Source: Bacteroidota bacterium (GTDB taxonomy: Bacteria; Bacteroidota; Ignavibacteria; Kapaibacteriales; UBA2268). From it: a DNA stretch of 64,000 nt. The position numbers and the translations under genes were made by a program. Below, piece after piece: positions 29,215-38,818 of this stretch. Numbering within the stretch: position 1 is the stretch's first letter; each line of letters opens with the position of its first letter. The notes beneath the pieces were generated by a model, which saw only the letters and a list, made by a program, of their open reading frames with translations, had not been told where the DNA came from and did not search any database. The DNA lies in the NCBI GenBank assembly GCA_021780815.1, contig JAJXYC010000012.1, forward strand, positions 87,001 through 151,000, in the 5' to 3' direction.

Positions 29215-30900
29215 ATGAAAAATATCGTTGTCCTGATAGCAATATTTTTTTTGTACATACAAACATCCTATACTCAAGAAAATTACAATCCTGACCAAGA
29301 ACGTAATTTCGTTAAGTTAAATGATGCTTTTAATTTATATTCAGATTTTTTGCGTAATGTATATTTCAATTATGCGGTGAAAATTGACCCAGAGAAATTG
29401 ACATATTATGCTATTCAAGGTGCTTTGAAGGATTTAGATCCTTTTTCTTTCATTTACAAAAAACAAAACAATAAATTTTTAGACGATATTTATTTAAAAG
29501 ATTTTTTTGGATATGGACTTAACTTTGATACGCTTAATAGTAAAGTTTATATAGTAAAAGTGATGCGGAATTCTTCGGCAATGAAAGCGGGAGTTCAAGT
29601 TGGCGATATAGTTAAGAAACTGAATGATAAAGAAATCAATGGTAATAAAAATTTTCTTTTACAAATTTTGGATTCAAACAAAACAAATGAAATTACTTTG
29701 GAAGTTTACCGTGGCTGCAATGATTCAACAATAGATTTTGCATTAAAGAAAAGCAAAGTGATAAATGAGCCAATATTGCTTACACAAATTCCGGATACAC
29801 ATATATTTTATCTGTCATTTGATACATTTTTCAATAATTTAACATTAGATTTGCAAAAGAAATTTAGTGAAATTGATACTACACAGATGAAATCTTTAAT
29901 CATTGATTTGCGGGGAAACCCTGGTGGTTTGATGAACGAAGCATTAGGAATGTTAAACTTATTTATTAGCGATAGCAAGCCTGTATGTAGTATCATTGGT
30001 CAGGAAAATGAAACCGTTGAAGAATTTAATTTGCCAGATAAGGCTATGTTTCCCAAACTTCCAATAATGATTCTAGTGGACAAAGAAACCGCCTCTTCAA
30101 GTGAAATATTTTCTGCAATTATGCAAGAATATGACCGTGCTGTTATTATTGGGGAACCAACTTTAGGCAAAGGATTAGTGCAAAATACTTTTCCATTGCG
30201 GAATAATTATGAAATGAGATTAACAACTGGAAGATATTTAACCTCAAATGGTAGATGGATACAACATTTTGCTTTTGCTGATCAATTTTATCAAGATAAA
30301 ACTGATTCTACGAAAATATTTTATTCTAAATCTGGGAAAGAATTACATCAAAAGAAAGCCATAGAACCGGATATTATAATGCCGACAAATGATTTTTCTC
30401 CTTTAATTCAAGATTTAGTGAATTCTAAAACATTTTTTTTATATTTAAATACTTTAAATTGCAATTATGTTAGCAACAATAATAATAATAGCAATAATAA
30501 TAGCAATGAATTGAAATATCCATTAGATTTCAACTTTTTTTTAAACTTTTTGGATAGCAATAACTATTACGATAATACTGATTTAATTAAGCGGTTAAAG
30601 AATTTACAAAATCTTCAAATGGAATACGGTGAAAATATAAATGATGTTGATAATAAACGTGATACTATTGGTGTTTACTTTGGGGCTGAATATGACAAAA
30701 TATTCAAGCAAGAGCAAAATCAAAAAACTGAATATATCAAATCCAAACTTATAGAAAATAAAGATTTAATTTCAGATTTAATTCATTTGTTTGCATTAAG
30801 TCGCAATGGGAATAAAAGTAATTTTATTGCAGAATTTTCAAAATACGATAATGTAATAAAAAAAGCAGTAGAATTACTCCAAAAACAAAATAAAAATTAG
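29215..30900 (+). CDS. S41 family C-terminal processing peptidase
   Basis: Periplasmic or outer-envelope serine peptidase of 561 residues with a signal peptide (KNIVVLIAIFFLYIQTSYTQ). A PDZ domain (about residues 90-180) includes SSAMKAGVQVGDIVKKL. The S41 core has LIIDLRGNPGGLMNEAL, the catalytic serine in ETASSSEIFSAIMQE near residue 291, and the catalytic lysine in PTLGKGLVQNTFPLR near residue 317. A low-complexity asparagine/serine stretch (NNNNNSNNNSN, nucleotides about 30474-30510) links to a divergent C-terminal part. The ATG at 29215 is preferred to the adjacent TTG. The substrate is unknown. Confidence 0.88.
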   Translation: MKNIVVLIAIFFLYIQTSYTQENYNPDQERNFVKLNDAFNLYSDFLRNVYFNYAVKIDPEKLTYYAIQGALKDLDPFSFIYKKQNNKFLDDIYLKDFFGYGLNFDTLNSKVYIVKVMRNSSAMKAGVQVGDIVKKLNDKEINGNKNFLLQILDSNKTNEITLEVYRGCNDSTIDFALKKSKVINEPILLTQIPDTHIFYLSFDTFFNNLTLDLQKKFSEIDTTQMKSLIIDLRGNPGGLMNEALGMLNLFISDSKPVCSIIGQENETVEEFNLPDKAMFPKLPIMILVDKETASSSEIFSAIMQEYDRAVIIGEPTLGKGLVQNTFPLRNNYEMRLTTGRYLTSNGRWIQHFAFADQFYQDKTDSTKIFYSKSGKELHQKKAIEPDIIMPTNDFSPLIQDLVNSKTFFLYLNTLNCNYVSNNNNNSNNNSNELKYPLDFNFFLNFLDSNNYYDNTDLIKRLKNLQNLQMEYGENINDVDNKRDTIGVYFGAEYDKIFKQEQNQKTEYIKSKLIENKDLISDLIHLFALSRNGNKSNFIAEFSKYDNVIKKAVELLQKQNKN

Positions 30901-31004
30901 ACTTAATAGTTTATATGCTAATAGTTTAAAATAAAAAATACATACAATTAATATAAACAACAATTTATCGTCAATAATATTCTTAAAATAAAATAAAATT
31001 CAAG

Positions 31005-31865
31005 ATGAGAATTACTAAACAATACACAAATCGTGAAAGTCAATCATTAGACAAGTATTTACAAGAGATTGGAAGAGTAGAATTATTAAATCAAGAAGAA
31101 GAAATTGAATTAGCAAAAAAAATACAACAAGATGCGCCGGATGCGGATTTAGCGTTAGAAAGATTGGTGAAAGCAAACTTGCGATTTGTTGTATCAGTTG
31201 CCAAACAATATCAAAATCAAGGATTATCTTTAGGTGATTTAATAAATGAGGGGAATTTGGGCTTAATTAAGGCAGCTCGGCGTTTTGATGTTAATCGTGG
31301 GTTTAAATTTATTTCTTATGCTGTTTGGTGGATTAGACAATCAATTTTGCAAGCTTTAGCTGAACAAGCACGCATTGTTCGTTTGCCTTTAAATAGAGTT
31401 GGAGCTTTAAACAAAATTAGTAAAAAGTTTAATGAATTAGAACAAGAATTTGAACGAGAGCCTACTCCGCAAGAGTTAGCAGAAGAACTTGAAATGACGC
31501 CAGAAGAAATTGCAGAAACAATGAGACTTGCAGGAAAGCACCTCTCCGTTGATGCTCCTTTGCAACAAGGCGAAGATAATAGATTGTTAGACATTATTCC
31601 AAATGACCAACAAACTCCTCCTGATAGCGATTTAATTCTTGAATCTCTTCGTCAAGAATTATTCTTTATATTAAGCTCTTTAACTGATAGAGAAGCAGAA
31701 GTTGTTCGCTTATATTTTGGACTTGATGGGCATACTCTTACTTTAGAAGAAATTGGCGAAAAATTCGGCTTAACTCGTGAAAGAGTAAGACAAATTAAAG
31801 AAAAAGCTATTCGCCGTTTAAGACACACTTCTCGTTCAAAAGCTTTGAAAGTATATCTAGGATAA
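31005..31865 (+). CDS. rpoD: Primary RNA polymerase sigma factor (RpoD/SigA)
   Basis: Group 1 sigma factor, 286 residues, lacking region 1.1 as in other Bacteroidota. Region 1.2 ([21 protein letters not shown]), region 2 ([33 protein letters not shown]), region 3, and region 4 ([20 protein letters not shown]) are complete. It recognises the TTTG/TAnnTTTG promoters seen in this window. It is a single-gene unit; the downstream 620 bases hold only weak features. Confidence 0.93.
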   Translation: MRITKQYTNRESQSLDKYLQEIGRVELLNQEEEIELAKKIQQDAPDADLALERLVKANLRFVVSVAKQYQNQGLSLGDLINEGNLGLIKAARRFDVNRGFKFISYAVWWIRQSILQALAEQARIVRLPLNRVGALNKISKKFNELEQEFEREPTPQELAEELEMTPEEIAETMRLAGKHLSVDAPLQQGEDNRLLDIIPNDQQTPPDSDLILESLRQELFFILSSLTDREAEVVRLYFGLDGHTLTLEEIGEKFGLTRERVRQIKEKAIRRLRHTSRSKALKVYLG

Positions 31866-32170
31866 TCTTAATAATATCAAATAAATTTTAAAAGTAAAAA
31901 AACTCTTAGGTACAATGTGCTACGAGAAAATATAGTACTGAACCATATCTATATTTCAAGATTACAACTATGAAGATTCTACTGAAAATTTTATTTTTTG
32001 CTCACCCGAAATCATTGTAAATAAAATTGTATTTTGTATAACAGAAAAAATGTAAATTAAAAAATATTCTAAAAAAAACATAAATTTTGTAACATTTAAC
32101 ATCTCTTTTAGCTTATACTTTAAAGATTATCAATTTTTGGAATTTTGATTTATCAGGAGTATAAGTAGAA

Positions 32171-32365
32171 ATGAGAAATTACTGTTATCTATTATTTTTT
32201 CATCTTGTTTTTATACGTTCCTTATTCTCATCAGGAAAAGAGAAATCACGGTTTAGAAGGTGTGGTATATCTTCGCATTGTTTAGCAATAAATGGGAATA
32301 GCATCTCTGTGGAAACAGCAGTGACTGTTGTATCTTTGTATCCTCAGATAAGGGGAACACTTTAA
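32171..32365 (+). pseudogene. Possible decayed N-terminus of a receptor-like gene
   Basis: The only open frame in the 622-base gap after the sigma factor gene (31866-32487). It has ATG 32171 and AGGAG upstream, and begins with a signal-like hydrophobic stretch (YLLFFHLVFIRSLF). A +1 shift near 32225 reads HQEKRNHGLEGVVYLRI, and the original frame then reads INGNSISVETAVTVV. Together these look like the start of a carboxypeptidase-like plug-front domain common in TonB receptors. The frame breaks suggest a broken gene. A purely non-coding origin is possible. The remaining bases of the gap hold one weak hairpin near 31928 and nothing else recognised. Confidence 0.35.
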
Positions 32366-32487
32366 AACGATTCTATTATACAACCTACAAAAGATGTTGT
32401 TTGAAATTTCTTTATTTGCTAAATAATTGTTAATTTTGAAGTTTATATTTAATAAATTTAGTATTAGAGATTGAATTAAAGGCAATT

Positions 32488-33081
32488 TTGAAAAACTACT
32501 TTCAAATAAATATGACCGATACAAGATTAGGGAACAATTCTAATCTACAATCAAATGTATTTAAAAATGTAGTTTTGATTATGCTTATTTGTGCTTTTTC
32601 TTTTAATGGTGGTGGAAATATAATCCTTTTCAATGTTTTACTTCACGAAATTAAAAAAGAAGTTTTTGAAGAAAAAATTAAATTATTAAATAAGTCAGAT
32701 TTATTAGTATTTGACTTTAATAAAGATTTTCAATCTCAAATTAAATGGATTAAGGAAGGGAAAGAGTTTAAATACCAAGATGAGATGTATGATGTTTTTG
32801 AAATTGAAAAAAATGATAAATCAGTAAAATTATTCTGCTATAACGATAAAAAAGAAACAAATTTGCTTGATAAGTTTAATTATAACAATGAATTAAATAA
32901 AATAGTAACCAAAATTTTACAAAATATAAATTTGTTATTATACTTTGATTTGAAAAAAATGTTTTTGTGTAATCAATTTGAAATTACTTTTTATACAATT
33001 TTTGCTGAAAAGGTAATATCAAAAGTAATAGCAAAAGATTATCCGCCTCCAAAGTCCGCAATATTATTTTCTACATTTTAA
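32488..33081 (+). CDS. Small membrane-anchored protein upstream of a TonB receptor
   Basis: 197-residue protein, not named. One hydrophobic span (VVLIMLICAFSFNGGGNIILF, about residues 28-50) precedes a charged soluble region with IKWIKEGKEFKYQDEMYDVFEIE, and the chain ends KDYPPPKSAILFSTF. From memory, small proteins of this shape, with a WIxEGxEFxYxGxMYD-like segment and a final PPP motif, sit next to TonB receptors or metal-efflux genes in Bacteroidota. Start TTG at 32488 has AAAGG upstream; ATG 32512 is an alternative. The TonB receptor follows 196 bases later. A similar NPPK ending occurs in the small gene at 51049 before the metal-efflux operon. Confidence 0.6.
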   Translation: MKNYFQINMTDTRLGNNSNLQSNVFKNVVLIMLICAFSFNGGGNIILFNVLLHEIKKEVFEEKIKLLNKSDLLVFDFNKDFQSQIKWIKEGKEFKYQDEMYDVFEIEKNDKSVKLFCYNDKKETNLLDKFNYNNELNKIVTKILQNINLLLYFDLKKMFLCNQFEITFYTIFAEKVISKVIAKDYPPPKSAILFSTF

Positions 33082-33277
33082 GACTAATAATAGCTAAACA
33101 CAAGTAATATATGTGTGTTTGAGTGAAGAGCAATTCATTATTTAATTAAAGAATAAGTTTTTGACTTGTAAATTCTTATAAATTAATATTTAATTCAAAA
33201 TAATACTTATTTAAAAATATAGGAATAAGTAGTATTAAGTTTAACAATTTTTAATAACAATAAAAAAGAGTACTAAA

Positions 33278-35425
33278 ATGAAAAATAAAATTATATTAGC
33301 ACTGATTATGTTTAGTGCAACAATAACATTATTATCCGCAGCGAAAACAAACGATACAACAAGTATATTTTTAAGAGAAATAACAGTAACAGCAAACAAA
33401 GTTCCAATTCAATTAATATCAAATCCAAGTTCAATTTCTTTGGTAACACCAGATATGTTGTCAGTAATGCCTCGTTCGACAGCAGTAGATGAAGCATTAA
33501 GATTAGTGCCGGGCGTTAGAATAGACAATCAACATAATGGTGAAAGAGTTCATTTATCAATTCGTGGTCAAGGTATATTGACAGAAAGAGGTTTACGTGG
33601 TATAGGTGTCCTTTTAGATGGCATACCTATAAACGACCCATCAGGATTTGCTCCTGATTTGTATGATGTAGATTGGAGTGCAGTTGATAAAATTGAAGTT
33701 TTGCGTGGTTCAGTATCAGGCATATATGGAAGTGGAGCAGCTGCCGGTTTATTAAATATTACCACGAAAGATGGTGGTAGTAAGCCAATTGGTGGTGAAG
33801 TTGACCAAATTGTTGGTTCAAATGCTTATACAAAAAGTTTTTTACAAGTTAATGGCAAAACTAATGATTTTGACTATAGAGTAAGCTATTCACGCACAGA
33901 TGGTGATGGGTATCGCCAACATCAAGGCTTTTGGAGTAATAAATTTTACGAAAAAGTAAATTTTCAACCATTAGAAAATTTAAAAATAACACAAATTTTC
34001 TCTCATATTGATTATTTCCAACAAAATCCGGAAGGTCTAAGCTTATCACAACTTTCTGATCCTACACAAGCTAATCCTGATGCGATTCCTTTTAATGAAT
34101 ATCAAAAAACAAATCGTACAACCAATGCTTTACTTGGCACTTATACAATTAACGAAAATCAAGATTTGCAAGCTTATTATTTTTTAAGAACTTGGAACTA
34201 CAAAGAAACAAGTAATAAAGCTGCTGAATATAGAACTTACACAGACCCAGGTGCAAACTTACAATATAATTTGCATTTCAATACAAATGAAGTTACTCAC
34301 CGCTTTTCTATTGGTAGTGATGTAAAATGGCAAACAATTGGTATGTATAAATTACAAAGTGGGAGTAATCCAAACCGTGTTGATAGCAAAGATGAGACTA
34401 ACATAGAACTTGATACATTACTTGCTAATCAAACTATTACTCAAAGCAGTCTCGGAATTTATGCACTTTATAATTTAACTTATGGTAATTTAGACTTTAT
34501 GGCTAATTTCCGTTACGATGATATGCAAAATGATTTGCAAGATAAAATGCTCCCTATTGATTCGTCAAAAACATCAAAAGATTTTTCAAAAAGCTCAATT
34601 CGTTTGGGTGCAAGCTACAAAATTTATAATGAATTAAATGTTTTTACAGATTGGAGTCAAGGATTTTTACCGCCTTCAACAGAAGAATTAGCGAGCAATC
34701 CTTTGGGGTATAACGGTTTTAATACACATTTAGTTCCGGCAACATCTAATTGTTTTGAAATTGGTTTCCGTGGTGACGGTGGACAAAGTCTATATTACGA
34801 AATTACAGGATTTTATATGACAACTGATAATGACTTTTTCCGCTTTAAGCAACAAGACCGGGGCAATCAAGAAGTATTTTATGGGAATGCTGGGAATAGC
34901 CTAAGGAAAGGCATTGAAGCATATATATCTTATAATATATTAAGTAACTTAAAATTACAAGTTGCTTATACTTACTCGGATTTCACATATACATCGGCAA
35001 CAATAGACCCAATTTATACAGATACAAATTATGTATTGACAACACCACCTGCACCAGGTCAATGGTTACCTAATTGTCCAAGACACCAGTTGTATGCTGA
35101 ATTGAATTACAAATTATTCGATAAATTGTCTATTACTTTTGGAACATCAAGTCAATCACAATGGGCAATTTATACTGATGCTAATGTATATAGTGGAAAT
35201 GCTGATCCAACCATTTATCAAAATTGGCAAGATGGTTTTACTTTGTTTAATGCTTCGGTAAGTTATTTATGGAACATTTGGTCTTTGAATGGGGAAGTAA
35301 GCCTTTACGTGAAGAATTTAACTGACCAAACTTATATGGCATTTACTGAACCTGATCCTGATGGTAACTCTTATCAACCTGGTCCAAAACGAGAATTTTT
35401 TGGCACTGTTAAGATTAATTTTTAA
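33278..35425 (+). CDS. TonB-dependent outer-membrane receptor
   Basis: 715-residue receptor. A signal peptide (MKNKIILALIMFSATITLLS) is followed by a short TonB box-like LREITVTANKVPIQL. The plug has VDEALRLVPGVRIDNQ, LSIRGQG and EVLRGSVSGIYGSGAA with NITTKDGG. The barrel ends in KREFFGTVKINF, with a final phenylalanine. Ligands could be iron chelates, cobalamin or another metal complex; none is indicated by a riboswitch or an adjacent transporter here. The small protein gene just upstream may belong to the same unit. Confidence 0.9.
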   Translation: MKNKIILALIMFSATITLLSAAKTNDTTSIFLREITVTANKVPIQLISNPSSISLVTPDMLSVMPRSTAVDEALRLVPGVRIDNQHNGERVHLSIRGQGILTERGLRGIGVLLDGIPINDPSGFAPDLYDVDWSAVDKIEVLRGSVSGIYGSGAAAGLLNITTKDGGSKPIGGEVDQIVGSNAYTKSFLQVNGKTNDFDYRVSYSRTDGDGYRQHQGFWSNKFYEKVNFQPLENLKITQIFSHIDYFQQNPEGLSLSQLSDPTQANPDAIPFNEYQKTNRTTNALLGTYTINENQDLQAYYFLRTWNYKETSNKAAEYRTYTDPGANLQYNLHFNTNEVTHRFSIGSDVKWQTIGMYKLQSGSNPNRVDSKDETNIELDTLLANQTITQSSLGIYALYNLTYGNLDFMANFRYDDMQNDLQDKMLPIDSSKTSKDFSKSSIRLGASYKIYNELNVFTDWSQGFLPPSTEELASNPLGYNGFNTHLVPATSNCFEIGFRGDGGQSLYYEITGFYMTTDNDFFRFKQQDRGNQEVFYGNAGNSLRKGIEAYISYNILSNLKLQVAYTYSDFTYTSATIDPIYTDTNYVLTTPPAPGQWLPNCPRHQLYAELNYKLFDKLSITFGTSSQSQWAIYTDANVYSGNADPTIYQNWQDGFTLFNASVSYLWNIWSLNGEVSLYVKNLTDQTYMAFTEPDPDGNSYQPGPKREFFGTVKINF

Positions 35426-35442
35426 CAATTCATATTTCCAAC

Positions 35443-35480
35443 AACAAAAAAGGCTGTCTTATAAGACAGCCTTTTTTGTT
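35443..35480. terminator. Bidirectional terminator, perfect 18-bp stem
   Basis: Positions 35443-35460 are perfectly complementary to 35463-35480, with GGCTGTCTT at the core and A-run and T-run flanks. It serves both the TonB receptor gene and the convergent membrane-protein gene. Confidence 0.93.
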
Positions 35481-35495
35481 ATTAAAAAAATTAAA

Positions 35496-36848
35496 TTACT
35501 TGTTTTTCTTGTCAGCTTCTTCGTCAGATTCACGAAGTCCGAAAATAATTTTACGAGCAATTTCTTGTGCGATAACTTGTTGAACTTTATCACCGCTGCT
35601 CATATATTGTTCAATGGATTTTTCTACACGAGATTTAATAATTTCAGCAGTTTGTCCTACTAAAGCATTTGCAAGTTGATGAATATCAGTTTGTTGTCCA
35701 CGTAAAGCTTCTAATTGGGAACGATTAGCATCTTCCATTTTCTTTAACATCTTATCCATACGCTCTTCTTCTTCTGTGTACATTAAAGTAATAGCCAAAA
35801 GTGAAAGCATAGTAAATTCCAAGAATATAGCTAATAAGATGAAAGAAGGTTTTGCAGCTGGGATAAACTTAAGACCACGAATACCAACGGCAACGATTAA
35901 GAAAGCGGCACCACCATAAGCCATACCAGTAACAAAGTTTTGATATTTTTCAGTTATATGGTGAGACATATAAAGGCGTAATCCTTTCAATATTTGAGAA
36001 TGGTTGCGTCGCCAAAGTAAAGCACTTTTTGTATCTAAAATTTCTTTTACTAAAAAGTCTGAGAAGAATTCTTTAATTCTTGAATATAATGTAAAATTAC
36101 GGAAGCCTACGATATTAATATCATCGTGGAAAAATTCTTCAAATTTTACTTGTTTATAAGATTCTTCAATATCTTCTATCATTGTTCTGTTCCAAACTGT
36201 TCTAAAAGCTGCTTTGACTTCGTCAAAATCTTTTTCAGATAATTTATCATCAGGCAAAGTAAGTAAATCAACAATTTGGTCTGAAAAGCCAGTTTGCAAA
36301 CGAATTTTAGTTTTTGTATCATCAATTTGTCTATCAAAAAGTAATGATAGTAACCCTAATCTTGTTGGTAGTAAAATTGTTATTAGTACAGAAATAAGCA
36401 TTGCGATGTCAAGTGCAAGAATTGTAAACCCAATATACGGTTGAAGGATAATTGCATTTTCACCTAATATTTCAGAACGGACATAAAATTCATCTGAACC
36501 TTTTACATATCCATCTTTTTCCATTGTTCTGTTCTGGAATGTAAAATCAAAGATATAATCACGATTGATATAATCTTTTGATACAGGGACGTTTTTGCCT
36601 TGGATTAAAGCTTCTTTATCTTTTGTCGTAGAAGCCCAAACTAATCCCTGGAATTTCACAAAACCTACCTTTTGCAATTGCTCACCAGTTGGTTTAAACA
36701 AAGGGACAACAAATTGTGCCGTTCCCCAAGGAATCAAATTGAACATATTGTAAAGGAAGAAAACAACTAACAATACTAAAAATATGCTGAGATGTTGAAC
36801 ACCTACTTTGGTGCGTTGTTGCTTAATAATAGCATTATTCTTTACCAT
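35496..36848 (-). CDS. Unknown membrane protein, 450 residues
   Basis: Not recognised. There is a span near residues 18-40 (LSIFLVLLVVFFLYNMFNLI), a mixed segment of about 120 residues that is likely outside the cytoplasm (VGFVKFQGLVWASTTKD), a second span near 143-163, a large cytoplasmic helical region, then a hairpin pair of spans near 310-355. The C-terminal 95 residues (EEEERMDKMLKKMEDANRSQ onwards) are predicted coiled coil and charged, ending EADKKNK. There are no cysteines of note or recognisable catalytic motifs. It is isolated: a terminator follows and a 523-base gap precedes it. A sensor or scaffold role would be a guess. Confidence 0.7.
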   Translation of the reverse strand: MVKNNAIIKQQRTKVGVQHLSIFLVLLVVFFLYNMFNLIPWGTAQFVVPLFKPTGEQLQKVGFVKFQGLVWASTTKDKEALIQGKNVPVSKDYINRDYIFDFTFQNRTMEKDGYVKGSDEFYVRSEILGENAIILQPYIGFTILALDIAMLISVLITILLPTRLGLLSLLFDRQIDDTKTKIRLQTGFSDQIVDLLTLPDDKLSEKDFDEVKAAFRTVWNRTMIEDIEESYKQVKFEEFFHDDINIVGFRNFTLYSRIKEFFSDFLVKEILDTKSALLWRRNHSQILKGLRLYMSHHITEKYQNFVTGMAYGGAAFLIVAVGIRGLKFIPAAKPSFILLAIFLEFTMLSLLAITLMYTEEEERMDKMLKKMEDANRSQLEALRGQQTDIHQLANALVGQTAEIIKSRVEKSIEQYMSSGDKVQQVIAQEIARKIIFGLRESDEEADKKNK

Positions 36849-37059
36849 TTAAACTCCTAAAAATTTTATTTTCTTTTCTTAATATTTTATTTTTTCAAAT
36901 TTAATGTAAATTCAATAATTAAATATACTTTTTTTTTACAAAATTATCAATTTTTCTACTTTTGTTAGTTTTTTGTAAATAAATAAAATACATATTGTAG
37001 TAATAATTGCTACAATACAAATATACTTTATTAAAAAACATTATTTCATATTATTTTTG

Positions 37060-37160
37060 TAATTTTGCTATATGAGAATTGGAACACTTTGTGCAAATAG
37101 AAACTTAATTTCCCACGGTACTATTCGTGGTGGTTCTTTTTTGTCTGCAAAAAGTGTCTC
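37060..37160 (+). ncRNA. Candidate structured RNA in the 523-base gap before lat
   Basis: In the 36849-37371 gap, a -7-like TAATTTTG (37060-37067) precedes a region that can fold. ACACTTTGTGCA (37084-37095) pairs with TGCAAAAAGTGT (37146-37157) at 11 of 12 positions; AGAAAC (37099-37104) with GGTTCT at 5 of 6; and CCACG (37113-37117) perfectly with CGTGG (37126-37130). A six-T run follows at 37137. A 48-codon ORF from 37072 overlaps it but has no coding look. No known family is recognised. The rest of the gap shows nothing. Confidence 0.4.
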
Positions 37161-37371
37161 TTATTGCTTTATTTCTGCAATTATTTTCTCAAGCGCTTTT
37201 CCTTTTCCCTTTATATAATTCTTATATCTGAGTAAATTAAAGTAATAAACGAATTGAAAAATTAATAATTTTCTTTTTGAAAATTATTAATTTTTGTTGC
37301 GAAGTAATTAAAATTATTAATAATTACAAAATAAAAAACAAACAATAAATTAAATAAAAAAGGGGGCAGCA

Positions 37372-38724
37372 ATGTCTTTAATATCCAAATCAGGAGCAAA
37401 ACCCAAATATTATGTTCCAGCAGGTGATGTTTTGGGAACGCTTCGTAATTATATGTTAGTCGATGGATTTGATTTTGTTTTAGATTTAGAAAACAGTTGT
37501 GATTCGAAACTGATTGATACACGTAATGGCAAAGAATTCATTGACTTTTTCACTTGTTTTGCGTCTATTCCAATTGGAATAAATCACCCAGATCTTTTCA
37601 ATATAAATTTTATAGATTATATTGGGAAAGTGGCTTTAACAAAACCATCTAATTCTGATATATACACCGAAGAGATGGCAACGTTTGTCAAAACATTTTT
37701 TGAAATAGCGGTTCCAAAAAATTTCAAGCATGCCTTTTTCGTTGAAGGTGGCGCATTAGCAGTAGAAAATGCACTAAAAACCGCTTTTGATTGGAAAGTA
37801 AGAAAGAACTTATCCAAAAGTAAAGGCGAATTAGGTAGTAAAATAATACACTTTAAACAAGCTTTTCACGGACGAAGTGGCTATACAATGTCTTTGACTA
37901 ATACTGACCCCAATAAAGTTCTATATTATCCTAAATTTGATTGGCCTAGAATAATCAATCCTAAATTAAATTTTCCATTAACTGGTGAAAACATAGAAAA
38001 AACAATATTATTAGAACAACAAGCCATAGAAGAGATAAAGCAAGCTTTCAGAAAATTTACTGATGACATTGCCGCAATAATTATTGAGCCAATACAAGGC
38101 GAAGGTGGCGATAATCATTTTCGTCCGGAATTTTTACAAGATTTAAGAACTCTTGCAGATGAAAATGAGGCACTTTTAATTTTTGATGAAGTACAAACTG
38201 GCGGTGGACTTACTGGAACTTTTTGGGCATTTGAACAAATGGGCGTTATCCCTGATATTGTAGCTTTCGGCAAAAAATTGCAAACTTGCGGTATTATCGT
38301 CAATGAACGTATTGACGAAGTCCCTAATAATGTTTTCCATACCTCCAGCCGCATTAATTCTACTTGGGGTGGGAACCTTATTGATATGGTACGCTCAACA
38401 AAATATCTGGAAATCATTGACAAGGATAATTTACTTACAAATGCAAAAATTCAAGGTAAAGTACTTTACAACGAGATGCGAAAATTGCAAGGAGATTTCC
38501 CTGGATTAATTTCTAATGTGAGGCATAGAGGATTATTTGCTGCTTTTGATTTTCAAAATATTGATTTTAGACAAAAGTTTATAGCCCAATCTTATAAAAA
38601 TGGATTATTTATTCTACCTTGTGGCGAACGGTCTGTTCGTTTCCGTCCAGCTTTGGACATTAAAGCAGATAAAATTTTAACTGGTTTTGAAATAATCAAA
38701 AAATCAATTGAAGAAATTCATTGA
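37372..38724 (+). CDS. lat: L-lysine 6-transaminase
   Basis: PLP-dependent class III aminotransferase, 450 residues. It transfers the epsilon-amino group of lysine to 2-oxoglutarate, giving 2-aminoadipate semialdehyde (as piperideine-6-carboxylate) and glutamate. The N-terminus resembles the lysine 6-aminotransferase group (YYVPAGDVLGTLRNYMLVDG). ALFIEGG-like (AFFVEGGALAVENALKTAFDW), LLIFDEVQTGGGLTG and the PLP lysine in VAFGKKLQTCGI are present. This would open lysine breakdown; no aminoadipate dehydrogenase gene is next to it. GGGGGC precedes the ATG. It is followed by a perfect hairpin terminator. Confidence 0.85.
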   Translation: MSLISKSGAKPKYYVPAGDVLGTLRNYMLVDGFDFVLDLENSCDSKLIDTRNGKEFIDFFTCFASIPIGINHPDLFNINFIDYIGKVALTKPSNSDIYTEEMATFVKTFFEIAVPKNFKHAFFVEGGALAVENALKTAFDWKVRKNLSKSKGELGSKIIHFKQAFHGRSGYTMSLTNTDPNKVLYYPKFDWPRIINPKLNFPLTGENIEKTILLEQQAIEEIKQAFRKFTDDIAAIIIEPIQGEGGDNHFRPEFLQDLRTLADENEALLIFDEVQTGGGLTGTFWAFEQMGVIPDIVAFGKKLQTCGIIVNERIDEVPNNVFHTSSRINSTWGGNLIDMVRSTKYLEIIDKDNLLTNAKIQGKVLYNEMRKLQGDFPGLISNVRHRGLFAAFDFQNIDFRQKFIAQSYKNGLFILPCGERSVRFRPALDIKADKILTGFEIIKKSIEEIH

Positions 38725-38780
38725 TTTCTCTGTTTTCTAAGAAATTGTAAGTATAAGTAAAATTTGTTTTTTAATAAGAG

Positions 38781-38818
38781 CATCTATATTTTTCAAAATA
38801 AAATATAGATGTTTTTAA
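38781..38818 (+). terminator. Terminator after lat
   Basis: CATCTATATTTT (38781-38792) pairs perfectly with AAAATATAGATG (38800-38811), followed by five T's that run into the end of the convergent recN gene. Confidence 0.8.

Noticed and set aside
33082-33277. Search for a cobalamin or other riboswitch before the TonB receptor
   Set aside because: No B12-box-like or other known aptamer pattern was found in the 196 bases before the gene or in the 31866-32487 gap.
37072-37218. 48-codon ORF after the TAATTTTG box
   Set aside because: No ribosome site and no coding look; it overlaps the proposed RNA fold.
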